Part shown: positions 1 to 8,498 of the stretch, piece by piece
Layout: the number at the start of each line of letters is the position of its first letter
Position numbering within the stretch: position 1 is the stretch's first letter
Assembly: GCA_003222535.1 (NCBI GenBank)
Contig: QHWJ01000350.1
Span: 1 to 35,389 of the forward strand
DNA from: Acidobacteriota bacterium
Lineage (GTDB): Bacteria; Acidobacteriota; Vicinamibacteria; Vicinamibacterales; CAVVIG01
Direction of reading: 5' to 3'
DNA: 35,389 nt
Program-made: the position numbers and the translations under genes
Notes under the pieces: model-generated
Seen by the model: only the letters and a program-made list of their open reading frames with translations
Databases searched by the model: none
What the model was told of the DNA's origin: nothing

Positions 1-330
1 GGTCGCCACCAGCATGGCCGCGAACGCCAGCTCGAAGGTCGCCGGCAGACGCTCCACGATGGCCGCAGTCACCGGCTGATTCGTCCGCAACGACGATCCA
101 AGATTGCCGGTGCCGAGTCCTTTCAGAAACGCGCCGTACTGCGCGTACAACGGTCGATCCAGACCCAGCCGGCCGCGCATCTCCGCGATGTCCTGCGGCG
201 ACGCGCTCTCGCCGAGCATGGCCTGAACCGGATCGCCCGGCACGAGATGAATCAGCGAGAATACGAGGGTCGCGACGCCGAGGAGAACGGGAACGGTGAG
301 CAGCAAGCGGCGAGCCAGGAAGCGTGTCAC
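1..330 (-). CDS. Peptide-type ABC transporter permease (DppB-like), 5' part only
   Basis: This is an inner-membrane permease of a dipeptide/oligopeptide/nickel-type ABC importer. The gene reads leftwards out of the window, so only the first 110 codons are present. The start is a GTG (complement of 328-330). The protein opens with a short basic segment and a long hydrophobic helix, then a periplasmic stretch with LVPGDPVQAMLGE, MRGRLGLDRPLYAQY and GNLGSSLRTNQPV. This is the standard N-terminal layout of the DppB/OppB/GsiC family (LGLD.P...QY, G.LG.S). It starts 18 bp after the stop of the sigma-54 activator on the same strand, so the two are probably co-transcribed, and the activator may sense something linked to the imported substrate. 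The ligand cannot be told from this fragment. Confidence 0.9.
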   Translation of the reverse strand, partial: MTRFLARRLLLTVPVLLGVATLVFSLIHLVPGDPVQAMLGESASPQDIAEMRGRLGLDRPLYAQYGAFLKGLGTGNLGSSLRTNQPVTAAIVERLPATFELAFAAMLVAT

Positions 331-348
331 TGAGAAATGCCCGGCCAA

Positions 349-3300
349 TCATAGCGCGCTCGATGAGATGCCGAGCCGGGTCAGGAGCTTCGTCAGCCCC
401 TGACGCGTGACGCCGAGCTCGGCGGCGGCGCGTCCTCGATGGCCGCCCGTCCGCACGAGCGCGGCCCGCACGAACCGTTCTTCGAACGTCCGCCGCGCAT
501 CGTCCAGCCGGCAGACGTCCCAGCGCCCGCCTTCGACGAAAGGCGACGGGAGCGCAGACGGCGGGACCACCCCGCGCTTCGGGCTGCGCACGGCCAGCGC
601 GGCCAGGACATTCTGCAGCTCGCGCACGTTGCCCGGCCAGTCGTACCGCGCCAGCGCCGCCAGCGTCGCGGCGCCGAGCGTGGCCCGGCTGCCGACTCGC
701 GCCGCCGCATCGCGCCAGAAGTACTCCGCCAGCACGCCGATATCCTCCCGGCGATCGCGCAGCGCCGGCACGGTGATGTGGACGACGTCGAGGCGGTAGA
801 GGAGGTCGAGCCGGAATCTGTCGCGCTCCACTTCGCGCCGGAGGTCGCGGTTCGTCGCTGCGACGATCCGCACGTCGATCCGGCGCGACACGTTTTCACC
901 GACGCGCCGCAACTCTCCTTCCTGCACGACGCGGAGCACCTTCGCCTGCGCGCGTGTCGACAGCTCACCGATCTCGTCGAGAAAGAGCGTGCCGCCGTTC
1001 GCCTCCTCGAAGACGCCCGCGCGCTCGGCCATGGCACCGGTGAAGGCGCCGCGCGCGTGGCCGAACAGCTCCGCTTCGACCAGATCCTCGGGCAGCGCCG
1101 CGCAGTTCAACGTGCAGAACATCCGGTGACGCCGAGGGCCGCCGCGGTGAATCGCCCGGGCGACCAGTTCCTTGCCGCTGCCGCTCTCGCCGTCGATGAG
1201 CACGCTGAATGGCGCGGCCGCCGCACGCTCGACGCTCTGGCGCAGCTCGATGATCGCCGGCGCAATTCCGAGGAGCTCGCTCGCTCCGGCGGCGACTCCC
1301 TGCGCCCGCTTCGCCAGCGCCGCCGAGAGCATCGGCGCCGCCGCCGCGGCGCTCATCGTCAAGACCCAAGACGCGCGCGACGTATCGTACGTCGATCCGA
1401 GCGTCCACCTGGCGCACAGCGCGCCGATCGGAGCGCCCCCGTACTGGACCGGCGCGGCCGCCTCGATCCGTTCGTCGTGCCGATGAGGCGAGATCGTCAT
1501 GCCCGCCGTGGCGGCGCGCTCAGCGATGCTCGTGTCGAGGCGGGCGCCGTCGCCGGTGACGATCTCCGATCGGTCCCCGCGAATCGCGACAAACGCGACC
1601 GCGGCCGCGTGCAGATGTTGTCGCACGCGAGCGCAGACGTCTTTCAGGAGGACCGCCTCCTCGTCTGCCGTCTGGCACACGCGGAGAATCGCCACGACCT
1701 CGTCGGCGAACGGATCCGCCGCGCCAGAGGGCGCGGAAGCGATGCGCCGGTCTCCCGCGTAGAGCGCGAGCGCTCCCAGGCCCGTCGCGGCGACGTGCCG
1801 CGCGACCACGTCCCGCGGCTCGGCGCCTTCTGCCGCCAACGCCGTCGAGAGCTCCCATCGTGCCCGCAGGGCCGGTGGCACCGTCGACATGACGCGCCGG
1901 AGCCGGCGCAGGTGCGCGAGCGCCGCGCTCGACCGGCCGCGTCTGCCCTCCGCTTCGATTCGAAGCAGCTGCGCGCGGATCGCCCGCAGGGGATCGTGCG
2001 CCGCCCGGGCCGCCGCAATCGACGCGGGCACATCTCGCTCGACAGCGTCGAGATCGCCGACGGCCAGGTGAACGAAGGCTGCCGTGCACTCCGCCGCGGC
2101 GGTTGTGAGGGTCTCGCCGTCCGTTCTGGCCCGCTGCCCTGCCTCCATGGCCAGCGACATCGCACGGGTGAAATCGCGCCGGCCGACCGCGATGCGCGAC
2201 GCGAGCAGGACGTGCCGCACCCGCATCGCCGGCGGCGCCGCGTCCGGCAGGGAGCCCAGCGCAGCCTCGGCGTCGCCAAACTGCCCGCGCCAGTACAAAC
2301 AGCGGGCCAATGCGATCGACGAAGCGGCAACGCGCGTCGGATCGCGTTCGGCGCGGGCCGCCGCCAACGCCGTGCCCAGCACGCTTTCGGCTTCGTCGAG
2401 CCGCGCCTGGTCGATCCACGCCTCGCCGCTCAGCGTCGCGAGGTCGACGAGCATCGATTCGCGCCCGGCGCGAGTGGCGTACTGACGTCCTTCTTCGATT
2501 GTGGCCTGCGCGTCGCGCGGGCGCCCGCGTCGCAACAGCGCGCCGGCCAGGGCAAGTGCACCGTCGCCGGCCTCGATCCAATCGTTGCGCCGCGCCAGGC
2601 CGCCAATCGCCTGGCGAAGCTGACGGATCCCCGGCGCATGCCGGCCGTGCGCCAGATGCACGAGCGCGCTCTCCGTTTTTCGGCGGAGCGCGGTCAATTC
2701 GCCCGGGGCCGGCCAGGTACCTGGGGACGGTGGGGACACGAAGTCGGAGACGGGATCCTCGTGCCCATACGCCGCCGGCTGCTCCGCGACCCGTGATAAA
2801 CCGGTCAGGCGCATCGTCACGTTGGGACGGGGCTCGCTCCAGTCGCGGTCAAGGCCGCAGCCAGCCTCGCCGAGGCGGCGGAGACGCGAAGGCGGCCGCC
2901 CCGGGGCAAGCCCGCCCGTCCAGAGGATTCGCGCGAATCGGCCCGGCAGCCCCTGCGCGCGCACGGCGGCCCCCCGCACCGCCCGCTCGCGTCGGACGCT
3001 CAAGGCCCGCGGGCGAATCGCGGCCACGAGCGCATCCGCCGGCACGCGCCCGAGCGCGACACCGTCGACCGATCGACACTCGACCTCCCCCACCATGAGG
3101 AACACATGCGGCTGCGGCGCGCTTAACGCCGCATCGAGCGGCGCCGACCACGGCGTCGCGCCGCCGGCATCGTCGCCGTCGGCGATGACGAACAGGCTGC
3201 GCCCACGCAACAGCCCGGCATAACGGGAGTCGATCAGACGCGACGCGACCGGCACGAATCCGTTTGTCCGCGCGATCCGCGCCAGCTCGCGAACGACCAT

Positions 3301-3867
3301 CCCTCTGCCTGATCCTGGCGGGCCCCACACGGCGGAGATGTGCGGCCGTACGCCACCAGCCGCGTGAAACATCTCCGCGAGCGCGGAAACGGCGCGCCGA
3401 TCGATGATGCTCAGCCCGCGAATCCGCATCGGCGCCGTCTCTGCGGCGTGCTCGTCTGTGTCCTGCGAGTAGCCCGTTCCCGCGTCGGGAAGCAGCACGA
3501 CCCTCCCGTTCCGGCCTGTCCGCATGCATTCGGTTGCAGGGTCCCCAGCCGAAAGGCCGGACGCCTGCAGAAACTGCCTCGCAATCTCCCGCACCGGTCT
3601 GGCTTCCTCAGGCGAGCCTCGCCACGCAGAGCCGCACAACCACGCTTCAAATCGAGACGACTCGCCGACGATGCCCCAGTCGAGCAGGGGCGCGATCGCG
3701 TGGTGCTGAAGCGAGCCGAACGTATCGCAGCGAAGCGTCCACTGCAGTTGATCCGACACGCCTCCCGCGCTGCCGACGCACACGACGACCCGTGCGCCGG
3801 TCGCGAGGTCCACGCCGTGTTCGTCCTCTCCCTCGTCGAATGCAAATCGATCGGCCACGAGTCTCAT
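349..3867 (-). CDS. Very large sigma-54-dependent activator with degenerate N-terminal ATPase, TPR and GAF domains
   Basis: This 1172-residue transcriptional activator works with sigma-54 RNA polymerase. The order is: an unrecognised N-terminus (1-150, possibly a decayed kinase-like fold); a P-loop-like segment GPPGSGRG near 182-189, where the usual Lys is Arg; helical TPR-type repeats (about 395-690); a GAF-like sensory domain (about 730-850); a sigma-54 AAA+ domain (about 865-1105); and a Fis-type helix-turn-helix at the end. The AAA+ domain has Walker A GESGSGKE, the sigma-54 contact loop GAFTGA (about 940-945), Walker B GGTLFLDEIGE and the arginine-finger segment RFRLDLLYRL. The start is supported by GGAGG five bases before ATG. 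A GGGGAC-type repeat is embedded at about residues 377-384. The AAA+ core looks fully active, while the N-terminal P-loop is probably regulatory. The signal sensed is unknown. Confidence 0.9.
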   Translation of the reverse strand: MRLVADRFAFDEGEDEHGVDLATGARVVVCVGSAGGVSDQLQWTLRCDTFGSLQHHAIAPLLDWGIVGESSRFEAWLCGSAWRGSPEEARPVREIARQFLQASGLSAGDPATECMRTGRNGRVVLLPDAGTGYSQDTDEHAAETAPMRIRGLSIIDRRAVSALAEMFHAAGGVRPHISAVWGPPGSGRGMVVRELARIARTNGFVPVASRLIDSRYAGLLRGRSLFVIADGDDAGGATPWSAPLDAALSAPQPHVFLMVGEVECRSVDGVALGRVPADALVAAIRPRALSVRRERAVRGAAVRAQGLPGRFARILWTGGLAPGRPPSRLRRLGEAGCGLDRDWSEPRPNVTMRLTGLSRVAEQPAAYGHEDPVSDFVSPPSPGTWPAPGELTALRRKTESALVHLAHGRHAPGIRQLRQAIGGLARRNDWIEAGDGALALAGALLRRGRPRDAQATIEEGRQYATRAGRESMLVDLATLSGEAWIDQARLDEAESVLGTALAAARAERDPTRVAASSIALARCLYWRGQFGDAEAALGSLPDAAPPAMRVRHVLLASRIAVGRRDFTRAMSLAMEAGQRARTDGETLTTAAAECTAAFVHLAVGDLDAVERDVPASIAAARAAHDPLRAIRAQLLRIEAEGRRGRSSAALAHLRRLRRVMSTVPPALRARWELSTALAAEGAEPRDVVARHVAATGLGALALYAGDRRIASAPSGAADPFADEVVAILRVCQTADEEAVLLKDVCARVRQHLHAAAVAFVAIRGDRSEIVTGDGARLDTSIAERAATAGMTISPHRHDERIEAAAPVQYGGAPIGALCARWTLGSTYDTSRASWVLTMSAAAAAPMLSAALAKRAQGVAAGASELLGIAPAIIELRQSVERAAAAPFSVLIDGESGSGKELVARAIHRGGPRRHRMFCTLNCAALPEDLVEAELFGHARGAFTGAMAERAGVFEEANGGTLFLDEIGELSTRAQAKVLRVVQEGELRRVGENVSRRIDVRIVAATNRDLRREVERDRFRLDLLYRLDVVHITVPALRDRREDIGVLAEYFWRDAAARVGSRATLGAATLAALARYDWPGNVRELQNVLAALAVRSPKRGVVPPSALPSPFVEGGRWDVCRLDDARRTFEERFVRAALVRTGGHRGRAAAELGVTRQGLTKLLTRLGISSSAL
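2716..2739 (-). repeat. GGTACC/GGGGAC-type short repeat inside the activator gene
   Basis: The plus strand reads GGTACC followed by two GGGGAC units. It is translated in frame on the minus strand as part of VSPPSPGTWPAP, a proline-rich linker before the TPR region. It resembles the dispersed GGGGAC repeats elsewhere in the window and looks like a repeat tolerated in a linker. Chance similarity is possible. Confidence 0.4.
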
Positions 3868-3974
3868 CGCGTCCTCCAGTACTCATTGGCAAATCGGACC
3901 GTGCAAGAAAACGGCCCGCATCGATCACGCGGCCGATCGACGGATCGACGGCCGGACGCGGCAGTTTTTTCAGA

Positions 3975-3988
3975 TAGAATGAAATCGG
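3975..3988 (+). promoter_or_regulatory. Candidate -10 box for leaderless aroC transcript
   Basis: TAGAAT (3975-3980) fits the TANNNT -10 pattern and ends eight bases before the aroC ATG. There is no Shine-Dalgarno sequence between them. Transcription would start at or next to the A of the start codon. No clear -35 box is seen. The rest of 3868-3988 holds only the divergent upstream region of the sigma-54 activator. Confidence 0.45.
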
Positions 3989-5206
3989 ATGCTGCGATTT
4001 TTGACCGCGGGCGAATCACACGGCAGGGCGCTCGTGACCATCATCGAAGGCGTTCCCGCCGGGCTGGCGCTCGATCTCGACGCGATCACCCTCGATCTCC
4101 GCCGGCGTCAAACCGGCTACGGACGCGGCCGCCGGATGGCAATCGAATCGGACCGCGCGGAGCCGCTGAGCGGCATCCGGCACGGACTCTCGACGGGCGC
4201 GCCGATCGCGCTGCTCATTCCCAACAAGGACTGGGAGAACTGGCAGCGAACGATGTACGTGGAGGCGGCGATGCCGGCGGCGGCAACCGGCGCCGATCGG
4301 CTGCCGGTCACACGCCCGCGGCCCGGCCACGCCGATCTCGCCGGGTTCGTGAAGTACGGCCACGACGACATGCGCAACGTGCTCGAACGCGCGAGCGCGC
4401 GCGAAACGGCGGCGCGCGTGGCGGTCGGCGCGATCGCCCGCCAGCTCCTTCTCACCGTCGGGACCGAGATCGTCAGCCATGTCGTGGCGATCGGCTCCGC
4501 GGGGCTGGCCGATCGGCTGACCGTCACCTTCGATCGCGTGCGTGCGCTCTCGCCGGATTCCCCGCTGCACTGCGCCGAGCACAGCGTCGAGGAGCAGATG
4601 ATTGCGGAGATCGATCGCGCCCGCGAGGCCGGCGACACGATGGGCGGCAGCTTCGAGGTGATCGCCCACGAGGTGCCTCCGGGCCTCGGCAGCTACGTGC
4701 AGTGGGACCGCAAGCTCGACGGCCGGCTCGCGCAGGCGCTGATGTCGATTCCGGCGATCAAGGCCGTCGGCATCGGACGCGGGCCTGCGGTCGCGGACGT
4801 CCCGGGATCGCGCGTCCACGACGAGATCCTGCCAGCCCCGCCGGACCGAAACATCCGCGGCGACCGAGCGGTCGGCGTCGCGCGGCCGACCAACAACGCC
4901 GGCGGTCTCGAAGGCGGTGTCACCAATGGCGAGGATGTGCGGCTCATCGCGTACATGAAGCCGATCTCGACGCTGATGAAGCCGCTGCGGTCCGTCGATC
5001 TGGCCACGATGACCGAGAGCCCGGCGGCCATCGAGCGCAGCGACGTCTGCGCCGTGCCGGCCGCCGCCGTCGTTGGCGAAGCGATGGTCGCGTTCGTGCT
5101 CGCGGACGCCGTCATGGAAAAGTTCGGCGCCGACTCGATCGACGAGCTCGTGAGGAACTGGAAGGCCTTCCGCGATCGAACCGCCGCCCGCTTCGCCCCA
5201 CGATGA
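3989..5206 (+). CDS. aroC: Chorismate synthase
   Basis: Converts 5-enolpyruvylshikimate-3-phosphate to chorismate, the last step of the shikimate pathway, in the cytoplasm with reduced FMN as cofactor. The 405 residues begin with the family signature FLTAGESHG (His11 conserved). They continue with RRQTGYGRGRRM, a second conserved His in RPGHADLAG (about 114), and ERASARETAARVA, which belongs to the FMN/substrate site. The length is slightly above the usual 360-390. It appears to be a single-gene unit. The downstream 340 bp contain only repeat sequence before def, and a -10-like hexamer immediately upstream suggests a leaderless mRNA. Confidence 0.97.
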   Translation: MLRFLTAGESHGRALVTIIEGVPAGLALDLDAITLDLRRRQTGYGRGRRMAIESDRAEPLSGIRHGLSTGAPIALLIPNKDWENWQRTMYVEAAMPAAATGADRLPVTRPRPGHADLAGFVKYGHDDMRNVLERASARETAARVAVGAIARQLLLTVGTEIVSHVVAIGSAGLADRLTVTFDRVRALSPDSPLHCAEHSVEEQMIAEIDRAREAGDTMGGSFEVIAHEVPPGLGSYVQWDRKLDGRLAQALMSIPAIKAVGIGRGPAVADVPGSRVHDEILPAPPDRNIRGDRAVGVARPTNNAGGLEGGVTNGEDVRLIAYMKPISTLMKPLRSVDLATMTESPAAIERSDVCAVPAAAVVGEAMVAFVLADAVMEKFGADSIDELVRNWKAFRDRTAARFAPR

Positions 5207-5546
5207 AGCGGACGCGCAAGGAACGCAGAGGCCGCAGAGTTCGCAGAGTGAGATCTGTGCAACCCTCTCGGCGCCACAATGTTCACACGCGGCGCTTTTT
5301 GGCCTGTTTCCGGACACGAACCAGCTGCCCCCGCGCTTGCATCGACGGATTTGCATGCGCGAACGACTGAACGTATGTTGAAGCGCAACGTTGGCCTACT
5401 CATCAACTTCAACGTGCAGTGGCTCGTACGGGATGGGGTACGCCGAATCGTCAACGATTTCCCGGAGTGAAGATGTCCGGACATTCCGGAGTCAAGATGT
5501 TCTCTGCGTTCTCCGCGAGCTCTGCGTTCCATCCTCGTCTCGATTC
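5207..5546. repeat. Non-coding 340 bp bracketed by inverted GCAGAG repeats
   Basis: No supportable gene is seen here. The left edge (5220-5251) carries GGAACGCAGAG followed by two more CGCAGAG-like units. The right edge (5500-5530) carries the same array inverted (CTCTGCGTTCC). A direct repeat CCGGAGT.AAGATGT occurs twice near 5462-5497 around a TCCGGA palindrome. The left array starts 14 bases after the aroC stop. The inside includes a 63-codon open frame (5279-5470) with no recognisable similarity. The region reads as accumulated short repeats. Confidence 0.6.
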
Positions 5547-6056
5547 ATGATCCGACCCATCCTCAAGTATGGCGACGCCGTCCTGCACGAAAAAGCCCAG
5601 GTCGTGGAGGCCATCACTCCCGAGATCGCCCGCCTCGTCGACGACATGATCCACACGATGTATGCCGCGCCCGGGGTCGGGCTGGCCGCACCCCAGATCG
5701 GCGTGCCGCTCAGGGTGTTCGTGGTCGACATCTCGGTCGGCCTCGATGAGAAGGGGCTGCGCATCCTGATCAACCCGGAGTTCGTGGAACGCGACGGCAC
5801 GCAACTGGAAGATGAAGGCTGCCTGAGCGTACCCGGGTTCACCGCGACGGTCGTCCGTCCGTCGCGCGCGGTGGTAAAGGCGCTCGACCGGCACGGACAG
5901 GAACAGCAGCACGAAGCCACCGGGCTGCTCGCCCGCGCGTTTCAGCACGAGATGGATCATCTGGACGGCACGCTGTTCGTCGACCGCCTCCGCGGCATCA
6001 AGCGCGACCTCATCGTCCGGAAGATTCGAAAGCTCTCGCGCGCGGGTAAATGGTAG
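5547..6056 (+). CDS. def: Peptide deformylase
   Basis: Removes the N-formyl group from nascent proteins. It is a cytoplasmic metalloenzyme. All three active-site motifs are present: GVGLAAPQIG, EGCLSVPG (metal-binding Cys) and QHEMDHLDG (HExxH-type, two metal-binding His and the catalytic Glu). The start is the ATG that gives MIRPILKYGDAVLH, the normal N-terminus. An open frame continues upstream into repeat sequence but adds nothing family-like. The length of 169 residues is usual. It overlaps fmt by 7 bp, the classic def-fmt pairing for adding and removing the formyl group. Confidence 0.97.
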   Translation: MIRPILKYGDAVLHEKAQVVEAITPEIARLVDDMIHTMYAAPGVGLAAPQIGVPLRVFVVDISVGLDEKGLRILINPEFVERDGTQLEDEGCLSVPGFTATVVRPSRAVVKALDRHGQEQQHEATGLLARAFQHEMDHLDGTLFVDRLRGIKRDLIVRKIRKLSRAGKW

Positions 6057-7030
6057 ACGGGCTTCGAATCGTGTTCTTCGGCACGCCGGAGTTCGCGGTG
6101 CCGGCGCTCGACGCGCTGCTCGCCGCATCGCCACACGCCGTGGTCGGCGTCGTGACACAGCCGGATCGCCCGCGCGGCCGCGGCCACCGGGTGTCGGACG
6201 CGCCGGTGAAGGCGCGCGCGCTCGCCACCGGCCTTCCCGTGCTGCAGCCTGAACGCCTGAAGGATCAGGCGTTTCTCGACAGCCTCGCCGCGTTGCGCGC
6301 GGACCTCGGCGTCGTCGCCGCGTACGGAAAGATCCTCACCGACACCGTCCTGACGACGCCGCGGCTCGGCCTGATCAACGTCCACGCGTCGGTGCTGCCG
6401 CGCTACCGTGGCGCGGCGCCGGTTCACCGCGCGATCATCGACGGCGAGCTCGCGACGGGCGTCACGATCATGCGCGTGGTGAAGGCGCTCGATGCAGGAC
6501 CCATGCTCGCGACGGACCATCGCGCGATCGGGCAGGACGAGACGAGCGACGAGGTCGAGCGCGATCTGGCGCGCCTGGGATCGCGCCTGCTGGTGGCTGT
6601 TGTCGACCGGATCGCCCGGGGGAACGCTCAGGACAGGGCGCAGGACGATGCGGCGGCGACCTACGCGCCCCGGCTGACGAAAGCCGACGGCGTGATCGAC
6701 TGGAGCTGGCCCGCGGTCCGCGTCCACAACCTGATCCGCGGACTGCATCCGTGGCCGCACGCGTTCAGCTTTCTTCGCGGCCGTCGCCTGATCCTGATCC
6801 GATCGAGGGCCGCATCTTCCCTTCCGCGGTCGGAGGACGCGGGTCATGCCGCGACCGACCAGCCCGGGACGATTATCGAGGCGAGCGGCGAACGGCTGGT
6901 CGTCGCGACCGGCGCGGGGCCGCTTCAGTTGCTCCAGATCCAGGCGGAAGGCAAGCGTCCGATGAGCGCACGCGAATTCCTGGCCGGTCATCCTCTGACG
7001 GCCGGCGACCGCTTCGCGGCCGCGCCATGA
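6050..7030 (+). CDS. fmt: Methionyl-tRNA formyltransferase
   Basis: Formylates initiator Met-tRNA using 10-formyltetrahydrofolate. The 326 residues start with LRIVFFGTPEFAVPALDALL, the Rossmann-like N-terminus. They contain the folate/catalytic region INVHASVLPRYRGAAPVHR, with the conserved Asn and His, and a C-terminal OB-like tRNA-binding part (about 220-320). The ATG lies inside the last codons of def, and the stop overlaps the rsmB start as ATGA, so def, fmt and rsmB are translationally coupled. Confidence 0.96.
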   Translation: MVDGLRIVFFGTPEFAVPALDALLAASPHAVVGVVTQPDRPRGRGHRVSDAPVKARALATGLPVLQPERLKDQAFLDSLAALRADLGVVAAYGKILTDTVLTTPRLGLINVHASVLPRYRGAAPVHRAIIDGELATGVTIMRVVKALDAGPMLATDHRAIGQDETSDEVERDLARLGSRLLVAVVDRIARGNAQDRAQDDAAATYAPRLTKADGVIDWSWPAVRVHNLIRGLHPWPHAFSFLRGRRLILIRSRAASSLPRSEDAGHAATDQPGTIIEASGERLVVATGAGPLQLLQIQAEGKRPMSAREFLAGHPLTAGDRFAAAP

Positions 7031-8394
7031 TCGCCCCGGCGCGCGTGGCGGCGTACGAGATCCTGCGCGCGGTCTCCACCGGACACGCCGATCTGCCCAC
7101 AGCGATCGCGCTCGCGCGGGGAAGCCTGCACGACGATCGCGATCGCGCGCTGGCGGCGGAAATCGCCAGCGGCGTCCAGCGGTGGCGCGCGGCGCTCGAT
7201 CACCTGATCGTCGAGTTCTCGAAGCGCGCCATCTCGCGGCTCGACGCGGAGATCGTCGAGATCCTGAGGCTCAGCGCGTATCAACTGCTGCATCTGACGC
7301 GCGTGCCGGCTTCCGCCGTCGTCGACGATGCCGTCAATCTGGCCGGGCGGACCGGGAAACGGAGCGCGAGCGGATTCGTCAACGCCGTGTTGCGGACGAT
7401 CTCGCGCCGGCGCGACTCCCTTCCCCTTCCTCAACGCCCCGCGGATCCGTCCGAGCGCACCGCGGCGCTCGAGTATTTCAGCATCACGCTCTCGCATCCA
7501 CGCTGGCTCGCCGCCCGCTGGTACGACCGGCTTGGATTCGACACCGCCGAGACGTGGCTGCGCTTCAACAACACGCCGGGACCGGTCATGCTGCGCGCGA
7601 ACCGGCTGCGGCTGACGCCGCAGCAGCTCACCGATCGGCTCGCCGCCGACAACGTGCGGGTGCATCCGGCGCCGTTCGCGCCCGACGGCCTCATCGTCGA
7701 TGAGGGGCAACCGCTGCGAGGAGCGGGCGTCGGGGAGGGATGGTTCGTCGTCCAGGACGAGGCGTCGCAGCTGGTTCCGCTGCTGGCCGGCGAGCACCCG
7801 GCGGCGCGTGTGTTGGACGCGTGCGCTTCGCCCGGCGGCAAGACGACCGCGATGGCGGCGGCGATGGCGGGACGCGGGCTGCTGGTCGCCTGCGATCTCC
7901 GGGACCGGCGCGTGGATCTGCTGCGGCGGACGGTCGCGGCAAGCGGCGCCACCAACGTGTGCGTGGTTCAGGCGGACCTGCTCGAGCCGCTGCCCTTCGG
8001 ATCGCCGTTCGACTGCGTGCTCGTCGACGCCCCCTGCTCAGGACTCGGCACGCTGCGCCGCGATCCCGACATCCGCTGGCGCCGCCAGGAGAGCGACCTC
8101 CCGGCGCTCGCCGCCGCGGAGTTGACGATGCTGCAGCATGCGGCCGAGGCGGTGGCGAACGGCGGGCGCCTGGTCTATTCGACGTGCTCCAGCGAGCCCG
8201 AAGAGAACGAAGGGATCGTCGAAGCGTTTCTCGCGACGGCTCCGGGCTTCACCGTCGTGCACGCCAGCGAGGCGAATGCGCGGCTCGCCGGCACGCTCAT
8301 CGACGCGCGCGGCTATCTCCGGACCCAGCCCCACCTCCACGGCCTCGAAGCGTTCTTCGGCGCCGTCTTCGAGCGGAACCTGCTGCGACCCTGA
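7027..8394 (+). CDS. rsmB: 16S rRNA m5C967 methyltransferase RsmB
   Basis: SAM-dependent methyltransferase acting on cytosine 967 (E. coli numbering) of 16S rRNA. The 455 residues have an N-terminal NusB-like RNA-binding domain (about 1-140) and a Rossmann methyltransferase domain. SAM motif I is LDACASPGGKTTAMA. The two catalytic cysteines lie in DAPCSGLGTLRRDPDIRW and LVYSTCSSEPEENEG. The ATG overlaps the fmt stop (ATGA). The last codons and the TGA stop lie inside a REP palindrome (8385-8408), so the extreme C-terminus LLRP may be repeat-derived. Confidence 0.95.
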   Translation: MIAPARVAAYEILRAVSTGHADLPTAIALARGSLHDDRDRALAAEIASGVQRWRAALDHLIVEFSKRAISRLDAEIVEILRLSAYQLLHLTRVPASAVVDDAVNLAGRTGKRSASGFVNAVLRTISRRRDSLPLPQRPADPSERTAALEYFSITLSHPRWLAARWYDRLGFDTAETWLRFNNTPGPVMLRANRLRLTPQQLTDRLAADNVRVHPAPFAPDGLIVDEGQPLRGAGVGEGWFVVQDEASQLVPLLAGEHPAARVLDACASPGGKTTAMAAAMAGRGLLVACDLRDRRVDLLRRTVAASGATNVCVVQADLLEPLPFGSPFDCVLVDAPCSGLGTLRRDPDIRWRRQESDLPALAAAELTMLQHAAEAVANGGRLVYSTCSSEPEENEGIVEAFLATAPGFTVVHASEANARLAGTLIDARGYLRTQPHLHGLEAFFGAVFERNLLRP

Positions 8395-8454
8395 AAGGGT
8401 CGCCCTACACACGTCCGCAGTACAGAGACTCGTGTAGGGCGACCCTTTCGTCGC
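8385..8454. repeat. Inverted pair of GTAG-headed REP elements (REP-A) at the rsmB stop
   Basis: Two REP-A copies face each other. The minus-strand copy covers 8385-8408 and the plus-strand copy 8434-8454. Each starts with GTAG, then has arms GGCGACCC and GGGTCGC(C) around a short TTTCA loop. The right copy has lost a few bases of its second arm. Together they give an 18-bp perfect inverted repeat (8393-8410 with 8432-8449) that could fold and act as a terminator or mRNA-stabilising hairpin. A GTAG head with an adjacent palindrome is the hallmark of REPs mobilised by TnpA-REP (RAYT) transposases. Confidence 0.8.
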
Positions 8455-8498
8455 CTGACGGACCCACTACAGACTTGTAGTACGATCTAGGGTCATCA

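Noticed and set aside
439-2796. A 785-codon open frame on the plus strand opposite the sigma-54 activator
   Set aside because: Arg/His/Ala-rich translation with no domain. It is an antisense shadow of a GC-rich gene whose minus-strand frame has clear AAA+ and HTH motifs.
3340-5370. Long plus-strand frame running across the activator 5' end and aroC
   Set aside because: Arg-rich translation overlapping aroC in another frame. It is a GC-driven artefact.
5279-5470. 63-codon frame in the aroC-def gap
   Set aside because: No similarity recognised, flanked by inverted repeats, no ribosome-binding site.
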